From an uncultured beta proteobacterium (GTDB lineage Bacteria; Pseudomonadota; Gammaproteobacteria; Burkholderiales; Burkholderiaceae_C), in the NCBI GenBank assembly GCA_903838565.1, contig CAILZB010000111.1, positions 17,988-81,987 on the forward strand: a DNA stretch of 64,000 bases, read 5' to 3'. The notes under the pieces were generated by a model. The model saw only the letters and a program-made list of their open reading frames with translations. It was not told the DNA's origin and did not search any database. The stretch's first letter is position 1, and each line of letters opens with the position of its first letter. This document shows, in pieces, positions 42,592-51,655 of the stretch. A program made the translations under genes and the position numbers.

Positions 42592-43746
42592 TCAGAATGC
42601 CGCCTGGTACAGCGCCAGCGCATCGACATGTGCCACGTCGCGCGGGTTGTTTACCAGCAACCGCTGAACCTTCATGGCGTCATCTGCCAGCATAGGCAAG
42701 TCTTCTTGCTTGACGCCGGCTTCGCGCAGCGTCTGGGCGTATGGCATTGCAGCGACCCGCGCCCGGATGGCGGCGACAAATGCTGCGGCCGCCTGCGGGT
42801 CAGTAGCGGCGCCGAGTTCGGGCAGGATGGCACGTCCCAGTTCGGCGTACAGACCCTGAGCCACGCCCAGATTGAACTCCAGTACAGGCAACAGCACCAG
42901 AGAATTGGTCAGGCCGTGCGGCAAGCCGTAGTGCCCACCCAGCGGATAGGCCAGCGCGTGCACCGCGCCCACGGGCGCGTTGGCAAAGGCCATGCCGGCA
43001 AAAAGGGACCCCAACAGCATGGCTTCACGCACGTTGGCGTCACGCCCGTCGTTCACGGCGGGAAGCAGATTGGCGTAGAGCAATTGCAGCGCCTTGATGG
43101 CCAGCGCGTCCGACAGCGGGTTTTTCTTCAGGCGAGTGGAGAATGCCTCTATCGCGTGCACCATCGCGTCCACGCCGGTCATCGCCGTCACGGCCGCTGG
43201 GAGGCCCAGCGTAAGGCGGCTGTCGAGAAGCGCGATGTCCGGATAGAGCAGAGGCGAGACAACACCCTTCTTCTCGTGGCTGGGTGTGGTGAGGATGGAG
43301 ATGGGTGTGACCTCGGAACCGGTGCCGGCGGTGGTCGGCACCTGAATCAGCGCCAGGCGTGGTCCGCGCGCCAGGCCAATGCCGTAGATGTCGGGCAGGG
43401 CCTGAGGTGTACGCACCAGCAGCGCCACGAGTTTGGCGGTATCCAGCGAGCTTCCTCCACCAAAACCGATCACGCCATCGGCTCCGGCGACGCGAGCGGC
43501 GTCCACCGCGGACTGCACGCTGACTTCAGGCGGGTCCGCCAGCACGTCGGAAAACACGGTGGCGGCGACCCCGGCCGCAGCCAAAGAGGCGAGCGCGCCG
43601 TCGAGCAGTTTGGCCTTGATCAGGCCGGCGTCGGTGACGAGAAAGACCCGCGTCATTCCCAGTCCCTTGGCGATCTCGCCCAGACGGTTGGCCCCGCCCT
43701 GCTCGCAGATGATTTTGGGCGCGGTTTCGAAGGAAAACTGTGACAT
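42592..43746 (-). CDS. Iron-containing alcohol dehydrogenase
   Basis: 384 residues from ATG 43746 (MSQFSFETAPKIICEQGG), with GAAAGGTTCGTC before it. Nucleotide-binding GFGGGSSLDTAKL, PTTAGTGSEVTPISI, and the metal-binding residues in DAMVHAIEAF and ALAYPLGGHYGLPHG. The family includes 4-hydroxybutyrate dehydrogenases; given the next gene is GabD-like, oxidation of 4-hydroxybutyrate (or a similar omega-hydroxy acid) to the semialdehyde is the best guess. Confidence 0.88.
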   Translation of the reverse strand: MSQFSFETAPKIICEQGGANRLGEIAKGLGMTRVFLVTDAGLIKAKLLDGALASLAAAGVAATVFSDVLADPPEVSVQSAVDAARVAGADGVIGFGGGSSLDTAKLVALLVRTPQALPDIYGIGLARGPRLALIQVPTTAGTGSEVTPISILTTPSHEKKGVVSPLLYPDIALLDSRLTLGLPAAVTAMTGVDAMVHAIEAFSTRLKKNPLSDALAIKALQLLYANLLPAVNDGRDANVREAMLLGSLFAGMAFANAPVGAVHALAYPLGGHYGLPHGLTNSLVLLPVLEFNLGVAQGLYAELGRAILPELGAATDPQAAAAFVAAIRARVAAMPYAQTLREAGVKQEDLPMLADDAMKVQRLLVNNPRDVAHVDALALYQAAF

Positions 43747-43771
43747 GACGAACCTTTCAAGGAATCCGGAT

Positions 43772-44647
43772 TCAGGAGACGATGGACCTCTGCCCCTTGG
43801 CCAGGCAGATTTCACTGATGCGCAGACCCGAGGGCATGATGCGAGAGGGGAATACGTTCTTCAGTCGCTCCTCGTGCACTGGGATCACACGTTTCATTTC
43901 GAAGTCGACTGCCTTCATGATCTCGTCGGTCGTTAGCACCAGGTTGGTGGTGCTGCCCAAGGCAAGCCCGACGGGTATGTACATCTTCTCCGGGCCCATG
44001 CCTTCGATGTTTTCGTAGACGTAAATCAGGTCGCCTGCGAGCACCCAACTGTTGTTGGACTGAGCCTGCAGGTCGTTGCGCACATGCACCCACTGACAGC
44101 CGTAGGTATGGGTGTCGGGCGCAGCGTGCAGATCGATGCCCGGGAGGACGTTCTGCTTGTCGCCGTCAACCAACCGCAAGCGCCCCTGGCGCGCCAGGTC
44201 CGCCGCGCGCAGCACATCGGAAGGGTCGGTGGCGACCATCATGTAGCGCAAGCGATCGGGCAACGACATGGCCCAGATCCACTTGGTCAGCTCACGTTCC
44301 TGGATGTAGAACGTGGCGTTCGGAAACGACTCGATGTTGCCCATGTGGTCGAAGTGGGCGTGGGTGATGAAGATCGAGTCCACGTCTTCGGGGCGAATGC
44401 CGCAAGGCGCCAGCACGTCGGCGGGCGAGTGCCAGTTCTCTACGCCAAACTTGTCGGAGATATAGTGGCCATATTCCTTGTCGTTGTAGCCCACGTCGAC
44501 CATGGCGATGTGGTCGCGGCTCTTGATCACGACATAACAGTACGGCAGCTTTCGGATGCCCTGGTTGTGCGCACCGTAGATCACGCTGCTGACAGCGCAT
44601 TGGCTGACGTAGGCGTATTCCATCACCCAGATTGAATATTCAGACAT
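43772..44647 (-). CDS. MBL-fold hydrolase, N-acyl-homoserine-lactonase-like
   Basis: 291 residues. Metallo-beta-lactamase motif THAHFDHMGN, later His in PDTHTYGCQW, Asp in LAGDLIYV, and His in VIPVHEERL. The overall pattern resembles AiiA-like lactonases. It could open a lactone; since 4-hydroxybutyrate-type genes follow, gamma-butyrolactone-like or a longer gamma-lactone is a plausible substrate (inference), rather than quorum signals. Spaced 25 bp before the alcohol dehydrogenase. Confidence 0.8.
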   Translation of the reverse strand: MSEYSIWVMEYAYVSQCAVSSVIYGAHNQGIRKLPYCYVVIKSRDHIAMVDVGYNDKEYGHYISDKFGVENWHSPADVLAPCGIRPEDVDSIFITHAHFDHMGNIESFPNATFYIQERELTKWIWAMSLPDRLRYMMVATDPSDVLRAADLARQGRLRLVDGDKQNVLPGIDLHAAPDTHTYGCQWVHVRNDLQAQSNNSWVLAGDLIYVYENIEGMGPEKMYIPVGLALGSTTNLVLTTDEIMKAVDFEMKRVIPVHEERLKNVFPSRIMPSGLRISEICLAKGQRSIVS

Positions 44648-44656
44648 CGTGGTGGC

Positions 44657-45232
44657 TCATGTTTGAGAAGAATAGGAAGGAGGCATGTTGCTCGCACAGC
44701 TACAACATGCCTGGCTGAAATCGACCGGCATCAGTCCCAGCCGTTCGACGGCTGCGCCGCTGAGCATGGCAGCGGCCAGTTTGAGTTGGCGCGTCCAGTC
44801 ATCGAGTTGCTCGTGCAAACGCTGAGGCTGGCGCAGGCTGGCCTGAAACCCCTGGGTCACGGCAGCGGTCCGTTCGAAGGCCTGCACCAGATAGGCGTGA
44901 TGGCGCCGTGCCACGGTGGGTATGTGCACTGCGTGCAACTCAGTCTCGGTGTTGCGGGTCTGCTCGACCACTTTGGCCACGGCCGACCAATCGGTTTCGA
45001 AGCGACCACCCAGGCGGGCCAGGATGAAGAGGCCCGCGAGCTGGCCGATGATGCGTCCCAGACGGTCGTAGCAAGGCCTGAGCTCCTGGGCGTAGCGGAT
45101 CAGTTCGTCGCTGTGGGTGCTGATGTCGGCCATCCAGTCAACCGGCGCCGTCGGCAACTCGAACAGCTCGCAGTCGAGCTGATGCATGGCCACACCGTGA
45201 TCGGCAAAGTCGTGTACCCGAGAAAGCCTCAT
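44657..45232 (-). CDS. Hypothetical protein (191 aa)
   Basis: 191 residues, mostly helical by composition, starting MRLSRVHDFADHGVAMHQLDC; ATG preceded by ACGGAGACACGC. Has two Cys near the C-terminus (CCSCASN). No family recognised. Sits between the alpha/beta hydrolase and the MBL-fold gene with short gaps (34 and 9 bp), so part of the operon. Confidence 0.6.
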   Translation of the reverse strand: MRLSRVHDFADHGVAMHQLDCELFELPTAPVDWMADISTHSDELIRYAQELRPCYDRLGRIIGQLAGLFILARLGGRFETDWSAVAKVVEQTRNTETELHAVHIPTVARRHHAYLVQAFERTAAVTQGFQASLRQPQRLHEQLDDWTRQLKLAAAMLSGAAVERLGLMPVDFSQACCSCASNMPPSYSSQT

Positions 45233-45266
45233 GCGTGTCTCCGTGCGGGTTGGCCTGTCCTGGACA

Positions 45267-46118
45267 TCAACCCTTGCGCTCGCGGATGATGCGCAGCGCT
45301 TCCTTCAGATAGATCTTGAAGACGGGGTAGTTTTCGCTCATCGGGAAGTGGCCAATGTCGTCCATCTCGATGTAGACGCTTCCCTTGATGCGGCGTGCGG
45401 TGTTCTGCGTCATCTCCGGCGTGGTGAGGTAGTCGTAAGTGCCCGTCATCATGATGACGGGACATTTGCGACCATCGATGCGGCCCAGCTCTTCGCGCAG
45501 GTCGTGGTCGACCGAATAGAAGTACAGATCGCCCTTGAACGTCTCGGAACCCTGCGTGTAGTAGTGCCAGGTGAGCCAGCGGTCCTTGTCGGGCGACTGC
45601 GGCGCCATCAGGTCCCACACGCCGCTGGCGCAAACCTGCGCCGCATTGGCGTGCGGATGGCGCCACCAGTCCAGGTAAAAGCCGGGCGCGTGATCGCCTG
45701 CCTCCACCGGAATCACCGCCTTGAAGCGCTCGGGGTGGCGCAGCGCGAGTTGCAGTGCCACATTCCCACCGAAAGAGGAGCCCATGAAGATCGGGTCGCG
45801 CAACTCCAGCGCATCGCACAGCTTGACGATGAAGTTGACGTAGTGGTCGGCGGTGAGCTTGTACTCCGACTCCCACCACCTCACGTTGGACGGTGGATCG
45901 GACTTGCCGTGGCGCGGCAGGTCGTACGCGATGACGTTGTAGTTCTTCGTGATGTCCTCGTCTTCGAGCAGACCCCGCCATTGATGGTTGTGGCAACCGG
46001 CGGTGTGCTGGCAGACAATGGGCTGGCCGGTACCGTTTTGCAGATAAAAGACTTTGTATTCCATGCCGTCAACGTCGATCGTGACGTAGCGGCCGGTAAC
46101 GGGAGAGTGGCGTGCCAT
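45267..46118 (-). CDS. Alpha/beta hydrolase
   Basis: 283 residues; AAGGAGTCCCCACC precedes ATG. Nucleophile elbow GSSFGGNVA, oxyanion region HTAGCHNHQWRGLL, acid in TGTYDYLTTPEM, and catalytic His in DIGHFPMSENY. Complete triad. Likely an esterase, lactonase or C-C hydrolase acting on the compound imported by this cluster. Confidence 0.87.
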   Translation of the reverse strand: MARHSPVTGRYVTIDVDGMEYKVFYLQNGTGQPIVCQHTAGCHNHQWRGLLEDEDITKNYNVIAYDLPRHGKSDPPSNVRWWESEYKLTADHYVNFIVKLCDALELRDPIFMGSSFGGNVALQLALRHPERFKAVIPVEAGDHAPGFYLDWWRHPHANAAQVCASGVWDLMAPQSPDKDRWLTWHYYTQGSETFKGDLYFYSVDHDLREELGRIDGRKCPVIMMTGTYDYLTTPEMTQNTARRIKGSVYIEMDDIGHFPMSENYPVFKIYLKEALRIIRERKG

Positions 46119-46165
46119 GGTGGGGACTCCTTAGTGGCGAAGGGGTGGGGTGTTGTGGGGGCGTA

Positions 46166-46555
46166 TCAAACAGGCACGCCGCACTTGCGCAGCAACTCGA
46201 ACTGCACCGTGAAGTTGCGCAGGTTCTGCATCATCACCAGGATGTTGCCTTCGAGCTTCAGGTCTTCGCGAAAACTGGCCGCCCAGATGCCATGAAACAT
46301 CGGCCTCGGGATCGGCTTGGCAAACTCGCGCCACGTCTGCGCACTGGCGCGCAACGCGAAATCGTAGGCATCCAGCGGAGCCGGGTCGGTGTTGATGTGC
46401 TTGACTTTGCCGTCATGCATCTCGATGATCACCTTCCTCTCTCCCATGTCCCACATGTAGGTGCAGGTGTAGTACTTGGCCATGGCCGCTATCGTGGCAT
46501 CGGCGTCGGACATGTTCTTGAACTTGACCGCCCAGTTCTTGATGTCTGTCGTCAT
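46166..46555 (-). CDS. SCP2-like (sterol carrier protein-type) domain protein
   Basis: 129 residues from ATG 46555 with CAAGGAGCATTC before it; overlaps the symporter stop by 4 bp. The layout (RKVIIEMHDGKVKHIN, then DAYDFALRASAQTWREF, then LKLEGNILVMMQNL) matches the SCP2 fold, which binds hydrophobic ligands. It may hold a lipid-like substrate or intermediate in this pathway. Moderate confidence because the match is by pattern only. Confidence 0.6.
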   Translation of the reverse strand: MTTDIKNWAVKFKNMSDADATIAAMAKYYTCTYMWDMGERKVIIEMHDGKVKHINTDPAPLDAYDFALRASAQTWREFAKPIPRPMFHGIWAASFREDLKLEGNILVMMQNLRNFTVQFELLRKCGVPV

Positions 46556-48600
46556 GAATGCTCCTTGGTAGTTAACAATGATTGGGCTTGCGCCGGTTTT
46601 GCGGTCTTTTTCGACCACGGCAATGGATACGCTGTCCTGGAATAGCCTTGAATGGGTTCAGGTATTTGAGCGTTCGGATTGATCTGCTCAAGCTTTTCCC
46701 GCCGGGGTCGCGTGCTCATCTCGAGCCGGTAGGCCAGAAACCAGATCACCAGCACGCCCAGCGCCCACCACAGCATCTGCCAGGCCCACAACGAGGGCAC
46801 ACCCATGGGCCAGCCTGCCAGCCCAGCGTTCGGTGCGCCGAACAAGTCATTGCCGAGAATGGCACCGGGTCCGACTGCAAAGAAGAACCAGATCAGCGTC
46901 AGCGCCCAGGCCACAGGGCGCAGAAAACGCTTGTTCGGAGCGATGGCGACAGTGGAGGTGAACAGCTTGTGAAAGCGCATGCGGTGGGCACGGTCGTCCG
47001 CGTTGTGCGACAGCCAGGAGACAACGACGCATGCGATCACGTTCAGGAAAATGCCCCAGCCCGCCGAATGAACGGTCCAGGGCCAGCGACCCCATGGCAA
47101 CTCGAATCCCAGAAAACTGCACAGGGTCGCACCCAGTTGTTCGGTGAACAGCACGCCCAGCATGCTTGCCACCAGGCCCACGGTGACACCTTGGCGAGTG
47201 ATCCAGGGGAACCAGCAGATGCCGGCGAGCGCGGGCCACAGCTGAAAGGCAAAGCCCAGCGCCAGCGCCCCCAGTTGCGCCTGTGCCTGGGGCGCATAGG
47301 TTGCCAGCAAGAGTGCTGCCAACACTACGGCGGCGATGCCCACACGGGCGAAGAGTTTTTGGCGGACCAGATCGGCACGCGGAGCGAGGTAGCGAAGAAA
47401 AACATCCTTCGCAATCATCGTGCCCGCGGTGGAGCAGAACAGCGCGACCATGGCATGGATCGCAGCCAGCGCACAGACGGCCAGTAGCGCCATCAGCCAG
47501 GGCGCTTCATTGGCAATCAATAGCAGGTAGTGCGCGAACAGTCCGGATTCCTCGCCGCCACTCAGGTCGGGCAGGCTTTTACCCAGAGCCAAACCTGCGT
47601 CGCTGATGGTCTCGGAGGCGCCCAGGAAGTTCGCCCCCATGCCCTGCGCCACCGAGAGGAAAACCAGCACGGCACCGACCAAGCCAGCTGACACCCACAC
47701 CTGTTGCGGCGCAAAGCCCTTGGGGTCGCGGCAGCTGAAAGCTAGAACCGAAAACGCGGGCGAGGCCTGTATCCCCATCAACGCGAAACAGGTGGTCAAC
47801 ACCATCGAAGCCGTCCACATACCAGCCACCGGCATTTCTTTTCCCAGACCGGCTGTGAACTGCACCACCCCTGGAATATTGAGGTAGGCGTTGTATCCCT
47901 GCGCCGAACTGCCCCACGGTCCGGCGCTTGTACCTCCTAGCTTGGCCAGTGCTTGAATCAATCCTGCAAAGCCACCGAGTTGTCCCAGCGCGATCAGGCC
48001 CACGGCGATGATCCCGGCCACAAACAGCAGTCCCTGAAGGCTACCCACATAGGCCGCAGCGCGCAGCCCTCCGATGCAGACATAGAGAAAGACCACCGCC
48101 GTGAGAATCCACATCGCCAGATCCCAGGGCAGGATGCCATCGCTGAGCCACTGCACCAGATAGCCCGAGGCGGTGAGCTGCATGGCGACAAAAGGTACGG
48201 AGCACAGCAACGCCACGATCAGCACCAGGATGCGCATCGCGTCCCCGCCAAAATAGTCGCTGAACATCTCGCCGGGGGTGCTATAGCCAAAGTGCTTTCC
48301 CAGCAACCACTGCCGCTTGAGGAAAAGCACACCAGTCAGCGGAATCGCCACAGCCGCCAAACCCAGTTGCGCGTAGGGCAAGCCGTCGCGCAGGGTCAGA
48401 GCCGGGTGCCCTAGGACCGCCCAGCCGGCGAACGATGCGGCGCTGGAAAAAAGCACGAAGACCCAGGCGGGCAGCTGCCTGTCGGCGAGGAAGAAGTCCT
48501 CCGCGTTGCGCGAAACGCGTGCACTGCTCACGCCCCATTGCATGCAGTAGGCCCAGTACATGGCGATGAAGGCAAATAGCCAGACCACTTTGTGCGTCAC
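46552..48600 (-). CDS. Sodium:solute symporter family protein
   Basis: 682 residues from GTG 48600, with ACGGAGCCAAACCT upstream. About 13-14 membrane helices; SSS-type features include SSAASFAGWAVLG near helix 2 and YSTPGEMFSDYFGG. Probably a sodium-driven uptake carrier for an organic acid or similar compound, a second import route besides the ABC transporter. 13 bp after the small membrane protein gene. Confidence 0.85.
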   Translation of the reverse strand: MTHKVVWLFAFIAMYWAYCMQWGVSSARVSRNAEDFFLADRQLPAWVFVLFSSAASFAGWAVLGHPALTLRDGLPYAQLGLAAVAIPLTGVLFLKRQWLLGKHFGYSTPGEMFSDYFGGDAMRILVLIVALLCSVPFVAMQLTASGYLVQWLSDGILPWDLAMWILTAVVFLYVCIGGLRAAAYVGSLQGLLFVAGIIAVGLIALGQLGGFAGLIQALAKLGGTSAGPWGSSAQGYNAYLNIPGVVQFTAGLGKEMPVAGMWTASMVLTTCFALMGIQASPAFSVLAFSCRDPKGFAPQQVWVSAGLVGAVLVFLSVAQGMGANFLGASETISDAGLALGKSLPDLSGGEESGLFAHYLLLIANEAPWLMALLAVCALAAIHAMVALFCSTAGTMIAKDVFLRYLAPRADLVRQKLFARVGIAAVVLAALLLATYAPQAQAQLGALALGFAFQLWPALAGICWFPWITRQGVTVGLVASMLGVLFTEQLGATLCSFLGFELPWGRWPWTVHSAGWGIFLNVIACVVVSWLSHNADDRAHRMRFHKLFTSTVAIAPNKRFLRPVAWALTLIWFFFAVGPGAILGNDLFGAPNAGLAGWPMGVPSLWAWQMLWWALGVLVIWFLAYRLEMSTRPRREKLEQINPNAQIPEPIQGYSRTAYPLPWSKKTAKPAQAQSLLTTKEHS

Positions 48601-48613
48601 AGGTTTGGCTCCG

Positions 48614-49042
48614 TTAGCGTCCGCGCAGGCTGTGAATCATCACGTACGAACCGCGCAGGCCGTACTTGATGACGAGGTAGGCCACAAGGCAAGTTGTCAT
48701 GGCGGCAAAGCCCACCAGTCCGATACCAAGATTGACGCTGCCAAAGCCGGGATCAAACAACCAGCTGCCGATGAAGCTCAGCGCGGACACACCAAACGCG
48801 ACCAGTCCGAAAGAGATCTCGCCGCCGGTGAAGCCGGTGTCAAAAACACGATTGATGATCAGATGTCCGATGAAACCGGCCACAAGGGCGGCGTACCCCA
48901 ATAGACCCAGCCACCACTGCGCGCCACTGAAGCCGGACAGCAGTGAACACATCCCAAATGAGGCGAAAAATCCCCAGTTGGTCACGACAGCAAGCCGCTT
49001 TTCAATTGACCGGACAGCATCCGGCTCTGGTGTCAAAATCAT
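48614..49042 (-). CDS. Small four-helix membrane protein
   Basis: 142 residues with about four hydrophobic segments (residues ~22-40, 44-62, 74-95, 102-125). Starts MILTPEPDAVRSIEKRLAVV. No family recognised. Between flotillin (30 bp) and the symporter (13 bp), so probably works with one of them at the membrane. Confidence 0.65.
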   Translation of the reverse strand: MILTPEPDAVRSIEKRLAVVTNWGFFASFGMCSLLSGFSGAQWWLGLLGYAALVAGFIGHLIINRVFDTGFTGGEISFGLVAFGVSALSFIGSWLFDPGFGSVNLGIGLVGFAAMTTCLVAYLVIKYGLRGSYVMIHSLRGR

Positions 49043-49072
49043 GGTTATGCAGCGCTAGTTGACTTGGACAAC

Positions 49073-50788
49073 TCAGTGGCCACCGGTGGACTTGTCTGCG
49101 TCCCTGGTGTCGCTTCCCTTGTCGTCGGAAACCGGCAATACCACCATGTCTCCCAGGTGGCCCAGACTGGTGATGGAGCTCGGCGAGATACCAATCTCCT
49201 TGAGCAGGCTGTCAACAAAGGGGGCTTGCGCGCGGTAGCGCAGCGCCGAATTGACAACGCTGTCGGCCAATCCGCCAGCGCGAGGGCCGCCCTCGTTCCC
49301 GGTGCGTCCATCCCCGCCTCCCGTGCCCTGTTGAGAACCGCTCAGACCCGGCAGCCCATCGACCTGAAGTATGCGAATCGACTCGATGTTTTCCATCGGC
49401 TTGACACTCTCGCGGATGATGCTGGGAAGGTTTTCGATCAGCTTGTTGTTGAAGCCGCTGCGACGCGACGCGTCCGAGCGCATGTTCTCGGCTTCGTTGA
49501 GCTTGCGCTTGCCGTCCGCGTCCACGTCGTAGCGAAAGGCCACGGCCTCTGCGGCAGCGCGGTCGGCCTGAGCGCGGTCGGTCGCCGCATCCTTCTCGGC
49601 CGCTGCCGCAGTGGTGATCTTGATGGCTTCGCGATCGGCACTCTGGGTAGCCTCGATCAGATCAATCGACTTGCGCCTTTGGGCAATCTCGGTCTCGCGC
49701 ACGGTGATGACTTTTTCCTGCGCGTGGACCATCGCGGCGCGTGCGCCCTCCGCTGCGGCCTGGGCGTCGGACTGAATCTTGGAATTGACTGCAACGGCGA
49801 TGACCCGGCCTTGCTCTTCGAGTTCCAATGCCTGCTGGCGTTGAATGTCGAGCAGCGCCGTTTCCTTTTCACGCAGGATCCGTTCCGATTCGATCGCGCG
49901 CGTCTGGTTAATGCGGCTCTTCTCGACAATTTCTGCCGATCGGATTTGCGCTTCCTCGATGTCGCGCTCGCGTTCAGTCTTTTCGAGCGAGATCTCAGCC
50001 CTTTGCTGCGCGCGGCGCATCGCCACTTCGCTCTCCTGCTCCAGGCGCGCGTATTCGCTTTCTTTGTCAATCGTCAGGGCCAGCTTTTCGGATTCCAGAT
50101 TCTTCTTGCGGATCGCAATCATCGTGTCCTGTTCGATGTCATTGCGCTTTTTCTTGCGGGTTTCGATCTCTTCTGTCAGGCGGGTCAATCCCTCTGCATC
50201 GAAGGCATTGGAGGGGTTGAAGAGCTTCATGTCAGTCTGATCTAGGCTGGTCAAAGACACGGCCTCCAGTTCTAGGCCGTTCGCAGTAAGAGAGTCAGCC
50301 ACCAGCGCCTTAACACCCTTGATGTAGTCGCTGCGGTTTTCGTGGATTTCCTCCATCGCCATGCGTGCTGCCACCGAACCCATGGCATCGACAAAGCGAC
50401 CCTGCACCAGATCCTTCAGGCTCTCGGGGTTGAGCGTGCGGTTGCCCAGAGTGCGCGCCGCTGCAGCCACCGCCTCGGCGGAAGGAATCACACGAACAAA
50501 GAATTCCACGCTCACTTCAATCCGCATGCGATTGCGCGTGATCAGTGACCGTTCTCCAGCGCGGCGCACGTCGATGCGCAGCGTGTTCATGCTGACCTCG
50601 GTGATGTCATGCACGATCGGAAGAACCAGCGCGCCGCCGCCCATGACCACGCGCTCACCGCCTAAGCCTGTGCGCACGAAAGACAGGTCTTTAGAAGAAT
50701 GTCGATAGAGCCAGTGCAGTAAATAGACAGCGATCGCAATGACGATTGCGGCCAGAATAACGATGGCAATGATGTCGGCGCCGTTCAT
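49073..50788 (-). CDS. Flotillin family protein (YqiK-like)
   Basis: 571 residues from ATG 50788 with GGGAGGTTTCAATC before it. N-terminal membrane helix (residues ~5-22), SPFH/Band 7 domain (RTGLGGERVVMGGGALVLPIVHDITEV ... MRIEVSVEFFVRV), then a long Glu/Ala/Arg-rich coiled coil (about 205-430; e.g. AEAVAFRYDVDADGKRKLNEAENM) and a Gly-rich C-terminal stretch. Flotillins scaffold membrane microdomains. It lies 103 bp after the rhodopsin gene on the same strand, the pairing that defines flotillin-associated rhodopsins. Confidence 0.93.
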   Translation of the reverse strand: MNGADIIAIVILAAIVIAIAVYLLHWLYRHSSKDLSFVRTGLGGERVVMGGGALVLPIVHDITEVSMNTLRIDVRRAGERSLITRNRMRIEVSVEFFVRVIPSAEAVAAAARTLGNRTLNPESLKDLVQGRFVDAMGSVAARMAMEEIHENRSDYIKGVKALVADSLTANGLELEAVSLTSLDQTDMKLFNPSNAFDAEGLTRLTEEIETRKKKRNDIEQDTMIAIRKKNLESEKLALTIDKESEYARLEQESEVAMRRAQQRAEISLEKTERERDIEEAQIRSAEIVEKSRINQTRAIESERILREKETALLDIQRQQALELEEQGRVIAVAVNSKIQSDAQAAAEGARAAMVHAQEKVITVRETEIAQRRKSIDLIEATQSADREAIKITTAAAAEKDAATDRAQADRAAAEAVAFRYDVDADGKRKLNEAENMRSDASRRSGFNNKLIENLPSIIRESVKPMENIESIRILQVDGLPGLSGSQQGTGGGDGRTGNEGGPRAGGLADSVVNSALRYRAQAPFVDSLLKEIGISPSSITSLGHLGDMVVLPVSDDKGSDTRDADKSTGGH

Positions 50789-50891
50789 GATTGAAACCTC
50801 CCTACCAGTGTGCAAGTGAAGCGCCGAGCCGGCGCCAATGTGGATACCTCATCGCTGATCCCAAGCGTTCTCGTGCTCGTTGGACCGGCGC

Positions 50892-51593
50892 TCATCGGTT
50901 CGACCCCGAATCCTTCATGGCCGCCGTCAGGATCGCCAATGCAAAGGCAATTTGATTGACGAGATCGGCCAGGTTGTAGGCAACGTTGAGCTTGTTCTCA
51001 GCTACGCCACCGGCGAACCCCACGATGAAATAGCACAGTGGATAGACCGCCCACCCCATGGTGATGATCAGGCGCAACCAGAAATAACCGCGGTGCACGC
51101 TGAAGTTCGCGCTCTTGGCGCTGACCTCGCCCATGCGACCGAAAAAGACCTCCCCCAGGATGTAAAGCCAAGCTACTAGTCCAATTAGGAAGCCAAGCGC
51201 CGGATACATCAGGCTGGTCTCACCCATGTAGCGCGCAAGTACCATCACGACCGACACAACCAACAATCGCCAGAACAACCAGGTCGACAACGGTGCCATC
51301 GCGCCGACAAAAAAGTACAACGTCATCACCTGCAGCGGCATCGTGACAAACCATGCGATGTAACGGTAGATCGCTGGCATCTGGCCCGTTGCCAGCCAGA
51401 TCTGGCTGGCCTCGAAGTAGTGGACGGTGCTCGCCAGCGTCACCAGTCCCGCCAGCGCCACCGGCAGTTTCCACTTCTTCGACACCCAGCCCGTTCCCAT
51501 GAGCAGCAGCACGGTGGCGGCAAGCGTCGCCACAAATAGCAGCGAAAACGTGCCGCTGGCGATATCCGTCGCTTGGATCAGTTTGGCGTTCAT
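50892..51593 (-). CDS. Proteorhodopsin-family protein lacking the retinal-binding lysine
   Basis: 233 residues, seven membrane helices, GGAGATGCGCTT before ATG. It aligns end to end with proteorhodopsin: AGLVTLASTVHYFEASQIW (His58 = His75), YRYIAWFVTMPLQVMTLY (Arg77 = Arg94, Ala80 = Asp97, Thr84 = Thr101, Gln88 = Leu105, Thr91 = Glu108), YMGE, GWAVYPLCYF, and YNLADLVNQIAF. In the last motif Asp210 keeps the counterion (Asp227), but residue 214 is Gln (CAA, 50952-50954) where Lys231 (AAA/AAG) binds retinal. So neither Schiff base nor proton pumping is expected. The rest of the fold is well conserved, so it is not decaying. It stands between an ABC permease and flotillin. Confidence 0.93.
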   Translation of the reverse strand: MNAKLIQATDIASGTFSLLFVATLAATVLLLMGTGWVSKKWKLPVALAGLVTLASTVHYFEASQIWLATGQMPAIYRYIAWFVTMPLQVMTLYFFVGAMAPLSTWLFWRLLVVSVVMVLARYMGETSLMYPALGFLIGLVAWLYILGEVFFGRMGEVSAKSANFSVHRGYFWLRLIITMGWAVYPLCYFIVGFAGGVAENKLNVAYNLADLVNQIAFALAILTAAMKDSGSNR

Positions 51594-51655
51594 AAGCGCA
51601 TCTCCATTCGTAACGGTCTGAGTTCATGCATAGAGGGATCTCCGGTTGAAGGTTT

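Noticed and set aside
42628..43743. 371-codon plus-strand frame over the iron alcohol dehydrogenase
   Set aside because: Shadow frame; rich in His, Gln and Arg with no motifs.
50892..51593. Rhodopsin as a light-driven proton pump
   Set aside because: The Schiff-base lysine, the proton acceptor and the proton donor are all replaced; no retinal synthesis genes are in the window.
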